Made by a program: the position numbers and the translations under genes | Shown: piece by piece, positions 47,120-57,439 of the stretch | Layout: every line of letters starts with the position of its first letter | How positions within the stretch are numbered: position 1 is the first letter of the stretch | Notes under the pieces: generated by a model | What the model was told of the DNA's origin: nothing | The model's database searches: none | Seen by the model: the letters and a program-made list of their open reading frames with translations, nothing else | Assembly (NCBI GenBank): GCA_039654915.1 | Contig: CM077594.1 | Location: 96,176,893 to 96,240,892 of the forward strand | Source of the DNA: Aquilaria yunnanensis | Lineage: Eukaryota > Streptophyta > Magnoliopsida > Malvales > Thymelaeaceae | Reading direction: 5' to 3' | Length of the DNA stretch: 64,000 bases

Positions 47120-47668
47120 ATGGAGCCTTCTCTTTCCGCTCTACGAAAATATTTCCCTTCTTTCCCAATAAATGTTCTTAAAAAGGTTTATCAAGCTAGA
47201 TGTGAACGATTCCGACTATTTATGCACAAAGGCATTCCTGATAATGTGCGATGGCTAATCGAAGCTAAAGTTCGTTCGGCTGGTGAAGTTCCAGATGCGT
47301 TCTTTCCCCGTATGCCCGGCTTTGGTAAAAGCGTTTATGCCAAAAAGAGAAGAGCAAAGAGGCTAGGCGTCTGTCACAATTGTGGATGGTGGATTTGCGG
47401 CAATAAATGTCGTTCTCCAGGAGTGATCACCAGAAATCGTAATGATAGAATAAAATTCATCAAGAATGGCTTGCGTAAGGAATCTCTGGAAGATATCCGA
47501 GAGGTTCTTGAAGCGCATTCTTGCGGAATAGTGCAATTTGAGGTTGTTGGATTATGGATAATTCTCCAAAAAGAACGAGAACGTTACAGTCTTGGGAATC
47601 TGACCCTAAACGACCCTGTTTGCCAGTTTGTGAAAAAGCTAGATGAGATGCAAATCACTGATTCATAG
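47120..47668 (+). CDS. Cargo ORF 3: basic zinc-cluster protein, viral NABP-like
   Basis: Third paralogue. I choose the ATG at 47120 (MEPSLSALRKYFPS) rather than 47105, because it gives 182 residues and aligns with the other two starts. The basic patch is GKSVYAKKRRAKR and the cluster CHNCGWWICGNKC keeps the C-x2-C-x4-C-x3-C spacing; FIKNGLRKESLEDI follows. It shares the post-stop segment with the other units, after which a different tandem repeat begins. All three copies are uninterrupted, with no frameshift or stop. Confidence 0.72.
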   Translation: MEPSLSALRKYFPSFPINVLKKVYQARCERFRLFMHKGIPDNVRWLIEAKVRSAGEVPDAFFPRMPGFGKSVYAKKRRAKRLGVCHNCGWWICGNKCRSPGVITRNRNDRIKFIKNGLRKESLEDIREVLEAHSCGIVQFEVVGLWIILQKERERYSLGNLTLNDPVCQFVKKLDEMQITDS

Positions 47669-47699
47669 AAAGCATTGAAGCCGTTACTGGACGCAAAGC

Positions 47700-48190
47700 C
47701 AGTAGAAGACGGAACAAGGTCACGATTACTGTACGTGCTAGCTGTCGCTTTTGAAATTTTCCTCCCCTTTTGGTAATAATGTATCCACTCCTGACATGAA
47801 CCAAAGTCACGATTACTGTACGTGCTAGCTGTCGCTTTTGAAATTTTCCTCCTCTTTCAGCAATAATGTATCCACTCTTGACATAAGCCATAGTCACGAT
47901 ACTGTACATGCTAGCTGACGCTTTTGAAATTTTCCTCCCATAATGTACCCACTCCTGACATGAGCTATAATTATGACTACTGTATATACCTGCCACTTTT
48001 GAAATTTTCCTTCTCATCCGACAATCATGTACCTACTCCTGACATAAGCTACAGTCGCAACTACTGTACATGCTAGCAGCTATTTTGAAAATTTTCCTCC
48101 TCTTTTAACGATAGTGTACCCATACCTGACCAGAGTCATACCCGTGACTACTATGAATAGCTGGCAATAATGTATCCATTCTTGAAAAAT
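47700..48190 (+). repeat. Degenerate ~80-bp tandem repeat between cargo ORF 3 and LOG
   Basis: Five to six degraded units share cacgattactgta, gctagctg, ttttgaaattttcctcc and aatgtatccactc followed by tgacat. The word cacgattactgtac and its flank also follow the stop of each zinc-cluster ORF, so the repeat appears to have grown from the 3' flank of those genes. Confidence 0.75.
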
Positions 48191-48217
48191 AAAATTATTG
48201 CCTTATCTCTTCATCTC

Positions 48218-48227
48218 TATAAATATA
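48218..48227 (+). promoter_or_regulatory. TATA box before the captured LOG gene
   Basis: TATAAATATA lies 40 bases before the LOG ATG (48258), followed by cctcttttctcac, a typical plant start region. This suggests the LOG ORF may have its own short-leader promoter. Confidence 0.5.
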
Positions 48228-48257
48228 TCCTCTTTTCTCACAAGGGTAAGGATAGGA

Positions 48258-48887
48258 ATGGAGAAAACCCCAACTCGTAAATCCCGAAGTATTTGTGTAT
48301 TTTCTGGGGCTTTTCCAGGAAAAGATGAAGAGTATTTAAAAGCAGCCAACCATTTGGGTAGAGTATTAGCTGAGCGAAAAATACATTTAGTTTATGGAGG
48401 AGGTAGTGTCGGATTAATGGGAGGTGTAGCATCAGCAGCATCTCTAGGAGGAAGTCAAGTTCTGGGCATTATCCCTGGACCTCTGAAATTTATTTCTGGG
48501 GGCACGATTGGAGAAGAATTAGTGGTTAAAAATTTACAAGAGCGTGTGTTACAAATGCTTTTAAATGCTGATGCTTTTATCGCTCTACCAGGTGGTTTTG
48601 GCACATTGGGAGAAGTCTTTCAAATTGCTTCTATGGCCCAACTTAATTTGCATAAGAAACCCATTGGGCTTTTAAATGTTAACAATTTCTTTACAGGTCT
48701 GATAGCTTTTATGGATTATGCTATGCAGAAGAATTTTATATCAAGAGTGGCACGGCGAATCATAATATCCGCAACAACTGCTGAAGAATTGCTAGATAAA
48801 ATACAAGCTTTTGTTCCTGAACCAGATCCAGCAATGATTCAGATAGACTGGACGCGACAGTCTTTCCCGAACAGTTCGATCCCATAA
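48258..48887 (+). CDS. LOG: LOG cytokinin riboside 5'-monophosphate phosphoribohydrolase (captured)
   Basis: An intact, intronless 209-codon frame inside the retrotransposon. I start at 48258 (MEKTPTRKSRS) because upstream codons to 48198 are unlike the family. Residues 47-55 (GGGSVGLMG) and 111-119 (PGGFGTLGE) are the nucleotide-binding and PGGxGTxxE signature; catalytic Glu119 and Arg96 (LQER) are present with the usual 23-residue spacing. LOG enzymes release free, active cytokinin bases from nucleotide precursors in one step, in cytosol and nucleus. Length is normal. The nearest relatives by memory are plant LOGs of the TIGEEL...LLNADAFIALPGG type. Host LOG genes have several introns, so a spliced mRNA was probably captured. 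The frame is open and the motifs are intact, so it may be active. Confidence 0.93.
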   Translation: MEKTPTRKSRSICVFSGAFPGKDEEYLKAANHLGRVLAERKIHLVYGGGSVGLMGGVASAASLGGSQVLGIIPGPLKFISGGTIGEELVVKNLQERVLQMLLNADAFIALPGGFGTLGEVFQIASMAQLNLHKKPIGLLNVNNFFTGLIAFMDYAMQKNFISRVARRIIISATTAEELLDKIQAFVPEPDPAMIQIDWTRQSFPNSSIP

Positions 48888-49403
48888 TAGTCCTCTACTA
48901 ACCCTGTTGAAATATTGTGGAAGAAGAAGTGATCCGATCCGTTTTGCTTGTCCTTTAGTTTTATTATCAGCATTTTCTTTCGTGTTTTAGTTTTTCTTTC
49001 AGGGAATTTCTTTTTTTATCTTATAAGATAGTCTCGTCCATGCTGATATTAAAACCATAGGACAATGCCATTAGGTTGGAATGGCTGAGTAAAGAGTAAT
49101 TTTTATTGCTCTTGAGACGCATCCTATTAGGTCTACTAGGCATAACATTTTAGGATAGTTAAGCTTCAACCTTATTTGGATGACATATCTCTCAAGCGAA
49201 TCTATATTTACTAAAGAAAATATTAGATGAACCTTGGATATTGATTCCAAACATCCGTTCCCTTTACATAATTTGTTAGCGATATTGTCATCATCAAGAT
49301 TCACTCATTTTATCGAAGTCTAAAATTTCGCACTCGCCTATTATGCAAATTCACATTTTCGAAGAAAATTATTCCAATTCTAATTGCTTTCATATAAATT
49401 TCG
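48888..49403 (+). other. LOG 3' flank
   Basis: Non-coding by my reading. It opens with tandem stops, then T-rich sequence with ttttatc words, and could contain the LOG poly(A) region. The minus-strand frame 49071-49304 has no domain. Confidence 0.4.
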
Positions 49404-52400
49404 CTCGAGGTTCAAGGAGATTTCCTTAACCTCATTCCATCAATTTTCCTTCAAACGATAGGAGAGTTCCTATCGTCGAGGTTCTAAGGTAGGGCCCTTA
49501 ACCTCAAAATCATCAATTTTCCTTCAAACGATAGGAGAGTTCCTATCGTCGAGGTTCTAAGGTAGGACCCTTAACCTCATTCAATCAATTTTCCTTCAAA
49601 CGATAGGAGAGTTCCTATCGTCGAGGTTCTAAGGTAGGACCCTTAACCTCAAAATCATCAATTTTCCTTCAAACGATAGGAGAGTTCCTATCGTCGAGGT
49701 TCTAAGGTAGGACCCTTAACCTCAAAACAATCAATTTTCCTTCAAACGATAGGAGAGTTCCTATCGTCGAGGTTCTAAGGTAGGGCCCTTAACCTCAAAA
49801 TCATCAATTTTCCTTCAAACGATAGGAGAGTTCCTATCGTCGAGGTTCTAAGGTAGGACCCTTAACCTCATTCAATCAATTTTACTTCAAACGATAGGAG
49901 AGTTCCTATCGTCGAGGTTCTAAGGTAGGACCCTTAACCTCAAAATCATCAATTTTCCTTCAAACGATAGGAGAGTTCCTATCGTCGAGGTTCTAAGGTA
50001 GGACCCTTAACCTCATTCAAACAATTTTCCTTCAAACGATAGGAGAGTTCCTATCGTCGAGGTTCTAAGGTAGGGCCCTTAACCTCAAAATCATCAATTT
50101 TCCTTCAAACGATAGGAGAGTTCCTATTGTCGAGGTTCTAAGGTAGGACCCTTAACCTCAAAAACAATCAATTTTACTTCAAACGATAGGAGAGTTCCTA
50201 TCGTCGAGGTTCTAAGGTAGGACCCTTAACCTCAAAATCATCAATTTTCCTTCAAACGATAGGAGAGTTCCTATCGTCGAGGTTCTAAGGTAGGACCCTT
50301 AACCTCATTCAAACAATTTTCCTTCAAACGATAGGAGAGTTCCTATCATCGAGGTTCTAAGGTAGGGCCCTTAACCTCAAAATCATCAATTTTCCTTCAA
50401 ACGATAGGAGAGTTCCTATTGTCGAGGTTCTAAGGTAGGACCCTTAACCTAAAAAACAATCAATTTTCCTTCAAACGATAGGAGAGTTCCTATTGTCGAG
50501 GTTCTAAGGTAGGGCCCTTAACCTCAAAATCATCAATTTTCCTTCAAACGATAGGAGAGTTCCTATTGTCGAGGTTCTAAGGTAGGACCCTTAACCTCAA
50601 AATCATCAATTTTCCTTCAAACGATAGGAGAGTTCCTATCGTCGAGGTTCTAAGGTAGGGCCCTTAACCTCAAAATCATCAATTTTCCTTCAAACGATAG
50701 GAGAGTTCCTATCGTCGAGGTTCTAAGGTAGGACCCTTAACCTCATTCAATCAATTTTACTTCAAACGATAGGAGAGTTCCTATCGTCGAGGTTCTAAGG
50801 TAGGACCCTTAACCTCAAAATCATCAATTTTCCTTCAAACGATAGGAGAGTTCCTATCGTCGAGGTTCTAAGGTAGGACCCTTAACCTCATTCAAACAAT
50901 TTTCCTTCAAACGATAGGAGAGTTCCTATCGTCGAGGTTCTAAGGTAGGGCCCTTAACCTCAAAATCATCAATTTTCCTTCAAACGATAGGAGAGTTCCT
51001 ATTGTCGAGGTTCTAAGGTAGGACCCTTAACCTCAAAAACAATCAATTTTCCTTCAAACGATAGGAGAGTTCCTATCGTCGAGGTTCTAAGGTAGGGCCC
51101 TTAACCTCAAAATCATCAATTTTCCTTCAAACGATAGGAGAGTTCCTATTGTCGAGGTTCTAAGGTAGGACCCTTAACCTCAAAATCATCAATTTTCCTT
51201 CAAACGATAGGAGAGTTCCTATCGTCGAGGTTCTAAGGTAGGGCCCTTAACCTCAAAATCATCAATTTTCCTTCAAACGATAGGAGAGTTCCTATCGTCG
51301 AGGTTCTAAGGTAGGACCCTTAACCTCATTCAATCAATTTTACTTCAAACGATAGGAGAGTTCCTATCGTCGAGGTTCTAAGGTAGGACCCTTAACCTCA
51401 AAATCATCAATTTTCCTTCAAACGATAGGAGAGTTCCTATCGTCGAGGTTCTAAGGTAGGACCCTTAACCTCATTCAAACAATTTTCCTTCAAACGATAG
51501 GAGAGTTCCTATCGTCGAGGTTCTAAGGTAGGGCCCTTAACCTCAAAATCATCAATTTTCCTTCAAACGATAGGAGAGTTCCTATTGTCGAGGTTCTAAG
51601 GTAGGACCCTTAACCTCAAAATCATCAATTTTCCTTCAAACGATAGGAGAGTTCCTATCGTCGAGGTTCTAAGGTAGGACCCTTAACCTCAAAATCATCA
51701 ATTTTCCTTCAAACGATAGGAGAGTTCCTATCGTCGAGGTTCTAAGGTAGGACCCTTAACCTCAAAACAATCAATTTTCCTTCAAACGATAGGAGAGTTC
51801 CTATCGTCGAGGTTCTAAGGTAGGGCCCTTAACCTCAAAATCATCAATTTTCCTTCAAACGATAGGAGAGTTCCTATTGTCGAGGTTCTAAGGTAGGACC
51901 CTTAACCTCAAAATCATCAATTTTCCTTCAAACAATAGGAGAGTTCCTATCGTCGAGGTTCTAAGGTAGGGCCCTTTACCTCAAAATCATCAATTTTCCT
52001 TCAAACGATAGGAGAGTTCCTATCGTCGAGGTTCTAAGGTAGGACCCTTAACCTCATTCAAACAATTTTCCTTCAAACGATAGGAGAGTTCCTATCGTCG
52101 AGGTTCTAAGGTAGGACCCTTAACCTCAAAATCATCAATTTTCCTTCAAACGATAGGAGAGTTCCTATCGTCGAGGTTCTAAGGTAGGACCCTTAACCTC
52201 AAAACAATCAATTTTACTTCAAACGATAGAAGAGTTCCTATCGTCGAGGTTCTAAGGTAGGACCCTTAACCTCAAAATCATCAATTTTCCTTCAAACGAT
52301 AGGAGAGTTCCTATCGTCGAAGTTCTAAGGTAGGACCCTTAACCTCAAAACAATCAATTTTACTTCAAACGATAGGAGAGTTCCTATCGTCGAGGTTCTA

Positions 52401-52470
52401 AGGTAGGACCCTTAACCTCAAAATTATCAAATTTTCTCTTCAACGATAGGAGAGTTCTTATCGCAGAGGC
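49404..52470 (+). repeat. Array of ~42 copies of a 73-bp double-hairpin unit
   Basis: Units of about 73 bases run from 49455 to 52443, with a degenerate unit at each end. Each unit has ACGATAGGA-GAGT-TCCTATCGT, a perfect 9-bp hairpin, then GAGGTT...AAGG...CCTT...AACCTC, a second stem. The spacer between units comes in a few forms (aaaatcatc, attcaatc, attcaaac, aaaacaatc). The order of forms repeats at larger steps: the form with ttttacttc returns at 49876, 50751 and 51334, the latter two 583 bases (8 units) apart. Variation inside the stem is mostly G-U compatible (attgtcg for atcgtcg). The array lies in the 3' untranslated region, as the repeats of other Tat elements do. Confidence 0.95.
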
Positions 52471-52537
52471 TCTAAAAAAAAATTTTCCTTAACCACATAG
52501 TTTAGGCGGCGAGAAGGTTCTCAATGCCTAGCTAAGA

Positions 52538-52623
52538 CGGACGAAATTTGGTAACTACTTTGCATACATCATGTCCCATGAAGCATGCAAAGGGGGGCAG
52601 CTGTTGACACCCAATTTCGTCCG
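52538..52623 (+). promoter_or_regulatory. Inverted repeat flanking the polypurine tract
   Basis: CGGACGAAATTTGG (52538-52551) is the inverse of CCAATTTCGTCCG at the start of the 3' LTR (52611-52623), with one unpaired T. In element RNA this would fold the polypurine tract into a loop. Confidence 0.6.
52588..52601 (+). other. Polypurine tract
   Basis: CAAAGGGGGGCAGC directly precedes the TG of the 3' LTR. This is the expected primer for second-strand DNA synthesis. Confidence 0.85.
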
Positions 52624-55600
52624 GCCTTTTTTTAAAAAAAAAAAAAATTTAAAAAAAAAAAAAAAAAACTAATTAAAAAAATTATTATTATTATTATTAT
52701 TATTACTGCTAAAAAATTTTAATTATGTTAATTAGTTTAAAATATATTTTTATTTTGAGAAGATTTGATTTAAAATAATATATGTGTGAATATGTATGTG
52801 TTTGGAATAAAAATAAAATTTCAGAAAAAAATGACAAAAAAATTAAAAGTTTGAGGTAAAAATGACAAAATTGAGAAGTTTCGGATAAAATTGACAAATT
52901 CTGAAAGTTTCAGGAGCTTTGGGTAATTTTTCGCGTCAATTTTGGGCCTAAACGGACGTTTCTAGCCCAAATTGACAGAAAACGTTAAAATTGTCAAAAT
53001 CAGAAGCTTCTGAGCTTCTCCAGAGCTGGAGTAACGTAAAGGACTGAAACTGTCATTTTACCAATTTAAAAGATAAGTTTGATATTTTTTATTAATTTAT
53101 CCGTCCACAGTTCAGCTAAGCTCCTTCTATAAATACCCCCCCAAATTCAGTGCTGAACACAAAAAATCAGAGAAAAAAGTTCAGAGCTCCGTTTTAAAAA
53201 TAGAGAAAATTACAGCCTTATTCCCTAGCCTCTCCTCCTTCTGCCAGAAAGTCTCAAAATTTTATTTTTCTACGATTTGACCATCTCTTTCGTTTGATCT
53301 CCTTCGTTGTTCTCTCTCTCTCTCCTCTCGTTTTCTCTCTCTTTCTCCTCCTGCCGTCACGCTGTCCCGCTGCCGACGCCGTCGCCGGTCGCCGTTTGCT
53401 CCCACGCCGTCCCGCCGCCGTCTTTTTCTCCTTTCCGTTTTTCCTTCCGCCGCGTTTCTTCTCTCCCTCCGCCGGCTGCTGCCTGCGGCTCCTCCGCCGC
53501 CCTCCGCCCACGCCGCCGTCGCCCCTCCGCCCACGCCGCCGTCGCCCCTCCGCCCACGCCTCGCCGCCCCACGCCCGTGCTCGCCTCCCTGCCGTGCCAG
53601 CTGCGCTTCGTCGCGTTTTCTGTTTTCCCAGCAAAACAGAATTTCAAATTCATTTCCCAAGGGTAAAACCTCCTTTCAGTCCTTCATCTTTTCAATTCTT
53701 TTCATTTTGGTCACTAATCTTTTTATTTTGTTTTTTTTTCAGAATTAATTACTAACTTTATTTTTTTTACTTGTGTATTTATTTGTTTATTATTGTTATT
53801 GTTACTAACCTTTTTTTTTTTTTGTTATTATTAACTTGTTAACTAACTTACTAACAACTAACTTTTAACATTATTATTGTTACTAACCTTTTAATTTTTG
53901 CATTATTACTAACTTTTATTACTGTTAATTAATTTAATCAACTTGGTTAATTAACAATTAATTAATTTGGCTAAATTTTATTATTGTTGTTAATTAATTA
54001 ATTTAATTAACTTGACTAACTTTTTATTATTGTTGTTAACAATTAATTTAATTAAACTTGGCTAATTTTTATTATTGTTGTTAATTAATTTAATCTAACT
54101 TTTTACTAACCTTTTTTATTTTTATTAACTAACTAATCCAACTAATCTAACTATATTAATTGTGCTAACTTTTATTATTATTGTGTTATTAAAGTGGATG
54201 GCCAAAAAGCCCCACTTTATTAATTGAATTTTTTTTATGATTAAAAGATAAAAAAAGGAATTTTATGTGAATAAAAAAGCCCCACTTTTTTTAATTTTGA
54301 AACAAAGTTTTTATTCCTTTTAATAAACAAACATAATGAAATAATTCAAAAACTAAAATAAATAAATAAATAAACATAAAATCATTCTTTTAATACATCT
54401 TTAAAATTAATAATTAATGAAATATAAAAAAAAATTTAAAACTCCATGACCAAATGATCCGCCAGGATCCATGGCTCGGAAATATTTTTAAATAAAATAT
54501 ATAAATAAATTTTTTCTTTATAAAAAAATAAAAAAAAACTTTAGACTAATATATTAATTATCTATTAATATATAATTTTTTTTTAGTTTTCTTTATTAAT
54601 AAAAAGAATAAAAAGCGTAAAATTTTTGGGTTAATATTTTTCAGTAATATTTTATTTATTTCTTTTAAAATAATAAAATATAAATTTTTTTAGTAAAAAG
54701 AATAAAAAAAAGTAATTTTTTTTGGGTTAATATTTTTCAGTAAAATTTATTTCTTTTAAAATAATAAAATATAACTTTTTAATTTTCTCTTTTAATAAAA
54801 AGAATAAAAAGAGTAAAATTTTTGGGTTAATATTTTATTCAGTAATATTTTACTTATTTCTTTTAAAATATAACTTTTTTTTAGTTTTCTTTATTAATAA
54901 AAAGAATAAAAAGAGTAAATTTTGAGTTAATATTTTTCAATAATATTTTATTTATTTCTTTTAAAATATAATTTTTTTTAGTTTTCTTTATTAATAAAAA
55001 GAATGAAAAGAATAAAAATTTTGGGTTAATATTTTATTCAGTAATATTTTACTTATTAAAAGATATAACTTTTTGTTTCCTTTATAAAAATCTTAATCAA
55101 ATAATTTCAAAATAATACAAAATAAAACAAAAATAATTGAATTTTCTCTTAAATATTTTTGACTTATTGATTAGATATATTTTCAGAAATATAAATTAAA
55201 ATTAAAAAAAAAATCTTTCATCAAACAAAGAAGAATATAAAAAATAAAAATATCAAGACTTTTGTTTTAAAATACATATAAGTTTTCAGTTAAATAATCT
55301 TTTATTCCAAAATAAATTAAATAAATATCAAAACTTTTCTTCTTTTGTTTAAAATATACATATAAATTTTTGATTCTCTTAATAAAACAATTACTTTTGG
55401 TTAATCTTTTATAAAAAAAATAATAATAATAATAAAAAATAAAAAAATAATAAATAAAAAATAAAAAATTTTAGTTCATGGTATATTGGCTGGAAACTGT
55501 CTCGTGCCCGCTTTTGAGCTGCTTCACCTGGTGAAGATGGTCTGGCTGAGTAACAACGCCCCGTACCATGATCAAAATTTTTATTTTTAAATTCTTTGAT

Positions 55601-56382
55601 TCCTTTAAATTAACTTCTTATTAAATAAAAAAATTAATTTTTTTTAATTCTTTTATAAATTGAGTAATTCTTTAAATAATAAATATCCTTCATTAAACAA
55701 GAAAAAAATCAAAAAAAGAAAAGATAAGAAAAAGAAAAGAAAGATAAGAAAAAGAAAACAAAAGAAAGAAAAGAAAAGAAAATTAAAAAGTAAAAATAAG
55801 AAGAAAAAGAAAGAAAGAAAAAGTAAAAATATAAAGATAAATTTAGTAATTAAACTAAAAATTAATAATAAGAATTAAATAATTACGATAAATTAAATCA
55901 ATTTCCATATCCGGATGATCCGGCAGGATCTACGGTTTGGAAAATATCAAACTTTTAAAATAAATAAATTAAATAAAAAGATAAAAATCCATATTTTTAC
56001 GATATGGATTGATTGTTTAAAATTTCACCAAATTCCGTGTCCAAATGACTCGGCAGAGTCCATGGTTCGGAATCAAAATCTTCCGTGTCCAAATGACTCG
56101 GCAGAGTCCATGGTTCGGAAGTATAAAATTTTATCCGAATTAATTACCAAAATCCACATTTTCGACTAATTCAGGTAAAATATCTAAATTAACTGAAAAG
56201 TTTTAAAAGCAAAGTAAAACAAAATTAAAATCAACTAAGGTGCCAATTTTGGACGCTATAACAAAGTTGTTTTAGCGTAACCGTACTCCCGATCCCCGAA
56301 CTCTCGCAGACCAATTTTAAGGTGATCAATCGACCTAAGAAACTTGATTGGTGGTGACTCCAGAAAACCCGACGTTGCCACA
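52602..56382 (+). repeat. 3' LTR (3781 bp)
   Basis: Matches the 5' LTR almost base for base, with the same TG start and CA end. Differences include one fewer 24-bp GC-rich unit and a replaced block near 54273-54287, where aaaaagccccactt has been copied from about 70 bases upstream. About ten single-base changes were seen by eye, for example gcttctccag for gcttatccag. Confidence 0.95.
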
Positions 56383-56387
56383 ACCTC
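56383..56387. other. Target site duplication, right copy
   Basis: ACCTC, identical to 30830-30834. Confidence 0.9.
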
Positions 56388-57439
56388 TAAAGACTTTCCA
56401 TTAACTTGATGGTTATGAATTCATCGACGATCTTAAGGCCTTGAGCGCCGCTCTAGTCGCTTCCTCTTCCCCAACCCAATCGGCCCCTCGCTGAAACTGA
56501 AACAGATCTTGTTGAATGAAATCACCCTCCCCAATCCCAGTCCCTTCCTTACTGAAATCGCCCTCCCCAATCATTTCCTTGTCCCCCCAGTTTTGGATGG
56601 CTTCGATAAGGAATATTTGGCGGTAGTGGCAGCAAGGAAGATTTGGTGGTTGTGGCGGTGGACGAAATGGCGAGGAAGAGTTGGCAATGGTGGCGGTGGG
56701 ACGAAGCGGCGAGGAATAGTTTGCGATAGTAGCAATGAGGGAGAGCTGGTGGTATAATTGTGAGGGAGTGGTGGCGGCGGGCCGTGAGACGAATCGACAA
56801 GGAAAAGTCGATAATGGTGGTGGTGAGATAAAGCGGCAAGGAAGAACATGTGCTTTACAGTTTGAATCAAAAAATGAAGTAGACGGTGTTAAGGTAAAAA
56901 ACATCACGTGATGCACAGATGAGGGAAAAAGGGGTAAAGTGTCCCATTTTTGAAAGTTTTGAGATAAGTTAGACCGATTCCAAGTTTAGGGGGTTAAGTG
57001 TCCATATCATTCAAGTTCAAGTTGCTAAAAATGGCTTTAGGCCTTTTTTTATTCATTTAAAAGAAGATGCCTAAAATAGACGGGAATGGAAGGTTGGGAG
57101 GACGGGTGAGGGTGAAGAAAGAAAGGAAGAGTATGGTTGGCTCTTGGCATTGGTTGGAGAGAGATAAGAGTATGGTCGATATTAATATCATGGTTGAATT
57201 GTTAGAGAAAAAAGTTTAAAGGTTTCTAAGGCAAATGAAAAGTTTTCAAGAGTCAAAACTTATTTTTAATTTTTTTCCGTTCAACTTAAGACTTTAAGTT
57301 AACGGAAGGTCCAAAACAAAACACTTAAACAATGTTAAAGACTTTTTATGCAAGAAATTGATATTAGGGTTTAAAATGGTACAATAAAAAAAGGTTAAGG
57401 GTCACAAATACAATTTACTCAGCATTGTTCTTACATAAA

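Larger units (their letters stand above)
30835..56382 (+). mobile_element. Giant Tat/Ogre-type Ty3/gypsy LTR retrotransposon with cargo genes
   Basis: The element is complete. It has a 5' LTR (30835-34653), primer-binding site, DUF7745-like ORF, gag, protease, intron, pol, a cargo region with three zinc-cluster ORFs and a LOG gene, a 73-bp repeat array, polypurine tract and 3' LTR (52602-56382). Both LTRs begin TG and end CA, and the target site ACCTC is duplicated exactly at 30830-30834 and 56383-56387. By eye the LTRs differ by only about ten substitutions plus a few indels, so the insertion is recent. An ORF before gag, an intron before RT, a second RNase H and no chromodomain place it in the Tat/Ogre lineage. 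At about 25.5 kb it is at the upper end of known plant LTR element sizes. Confidence 0.95.

Noticed and set aside
45469..47668. Zinc-cluster ORFs as duplicated gag zinc knuckles
   Set aside because: The gag knuckles here are CHHC with different spacing, and the basic patch and flanking motifs are not in gag.
48198..48257. Upstream ATG for LOG at 48198
   Set aside because: It adds 20 residues foreign to LOG proteins and lies before and across the TATA box; the ATG at 48258 fits the family.
49404..52470. CRISPR-like array (palindromic repeat at even spacing)
   Set aside because: The whole 73-bp unit repeats with no unique spacers, in plant DNA inside a retrotransposon 3' region. It is a tandem repeat.
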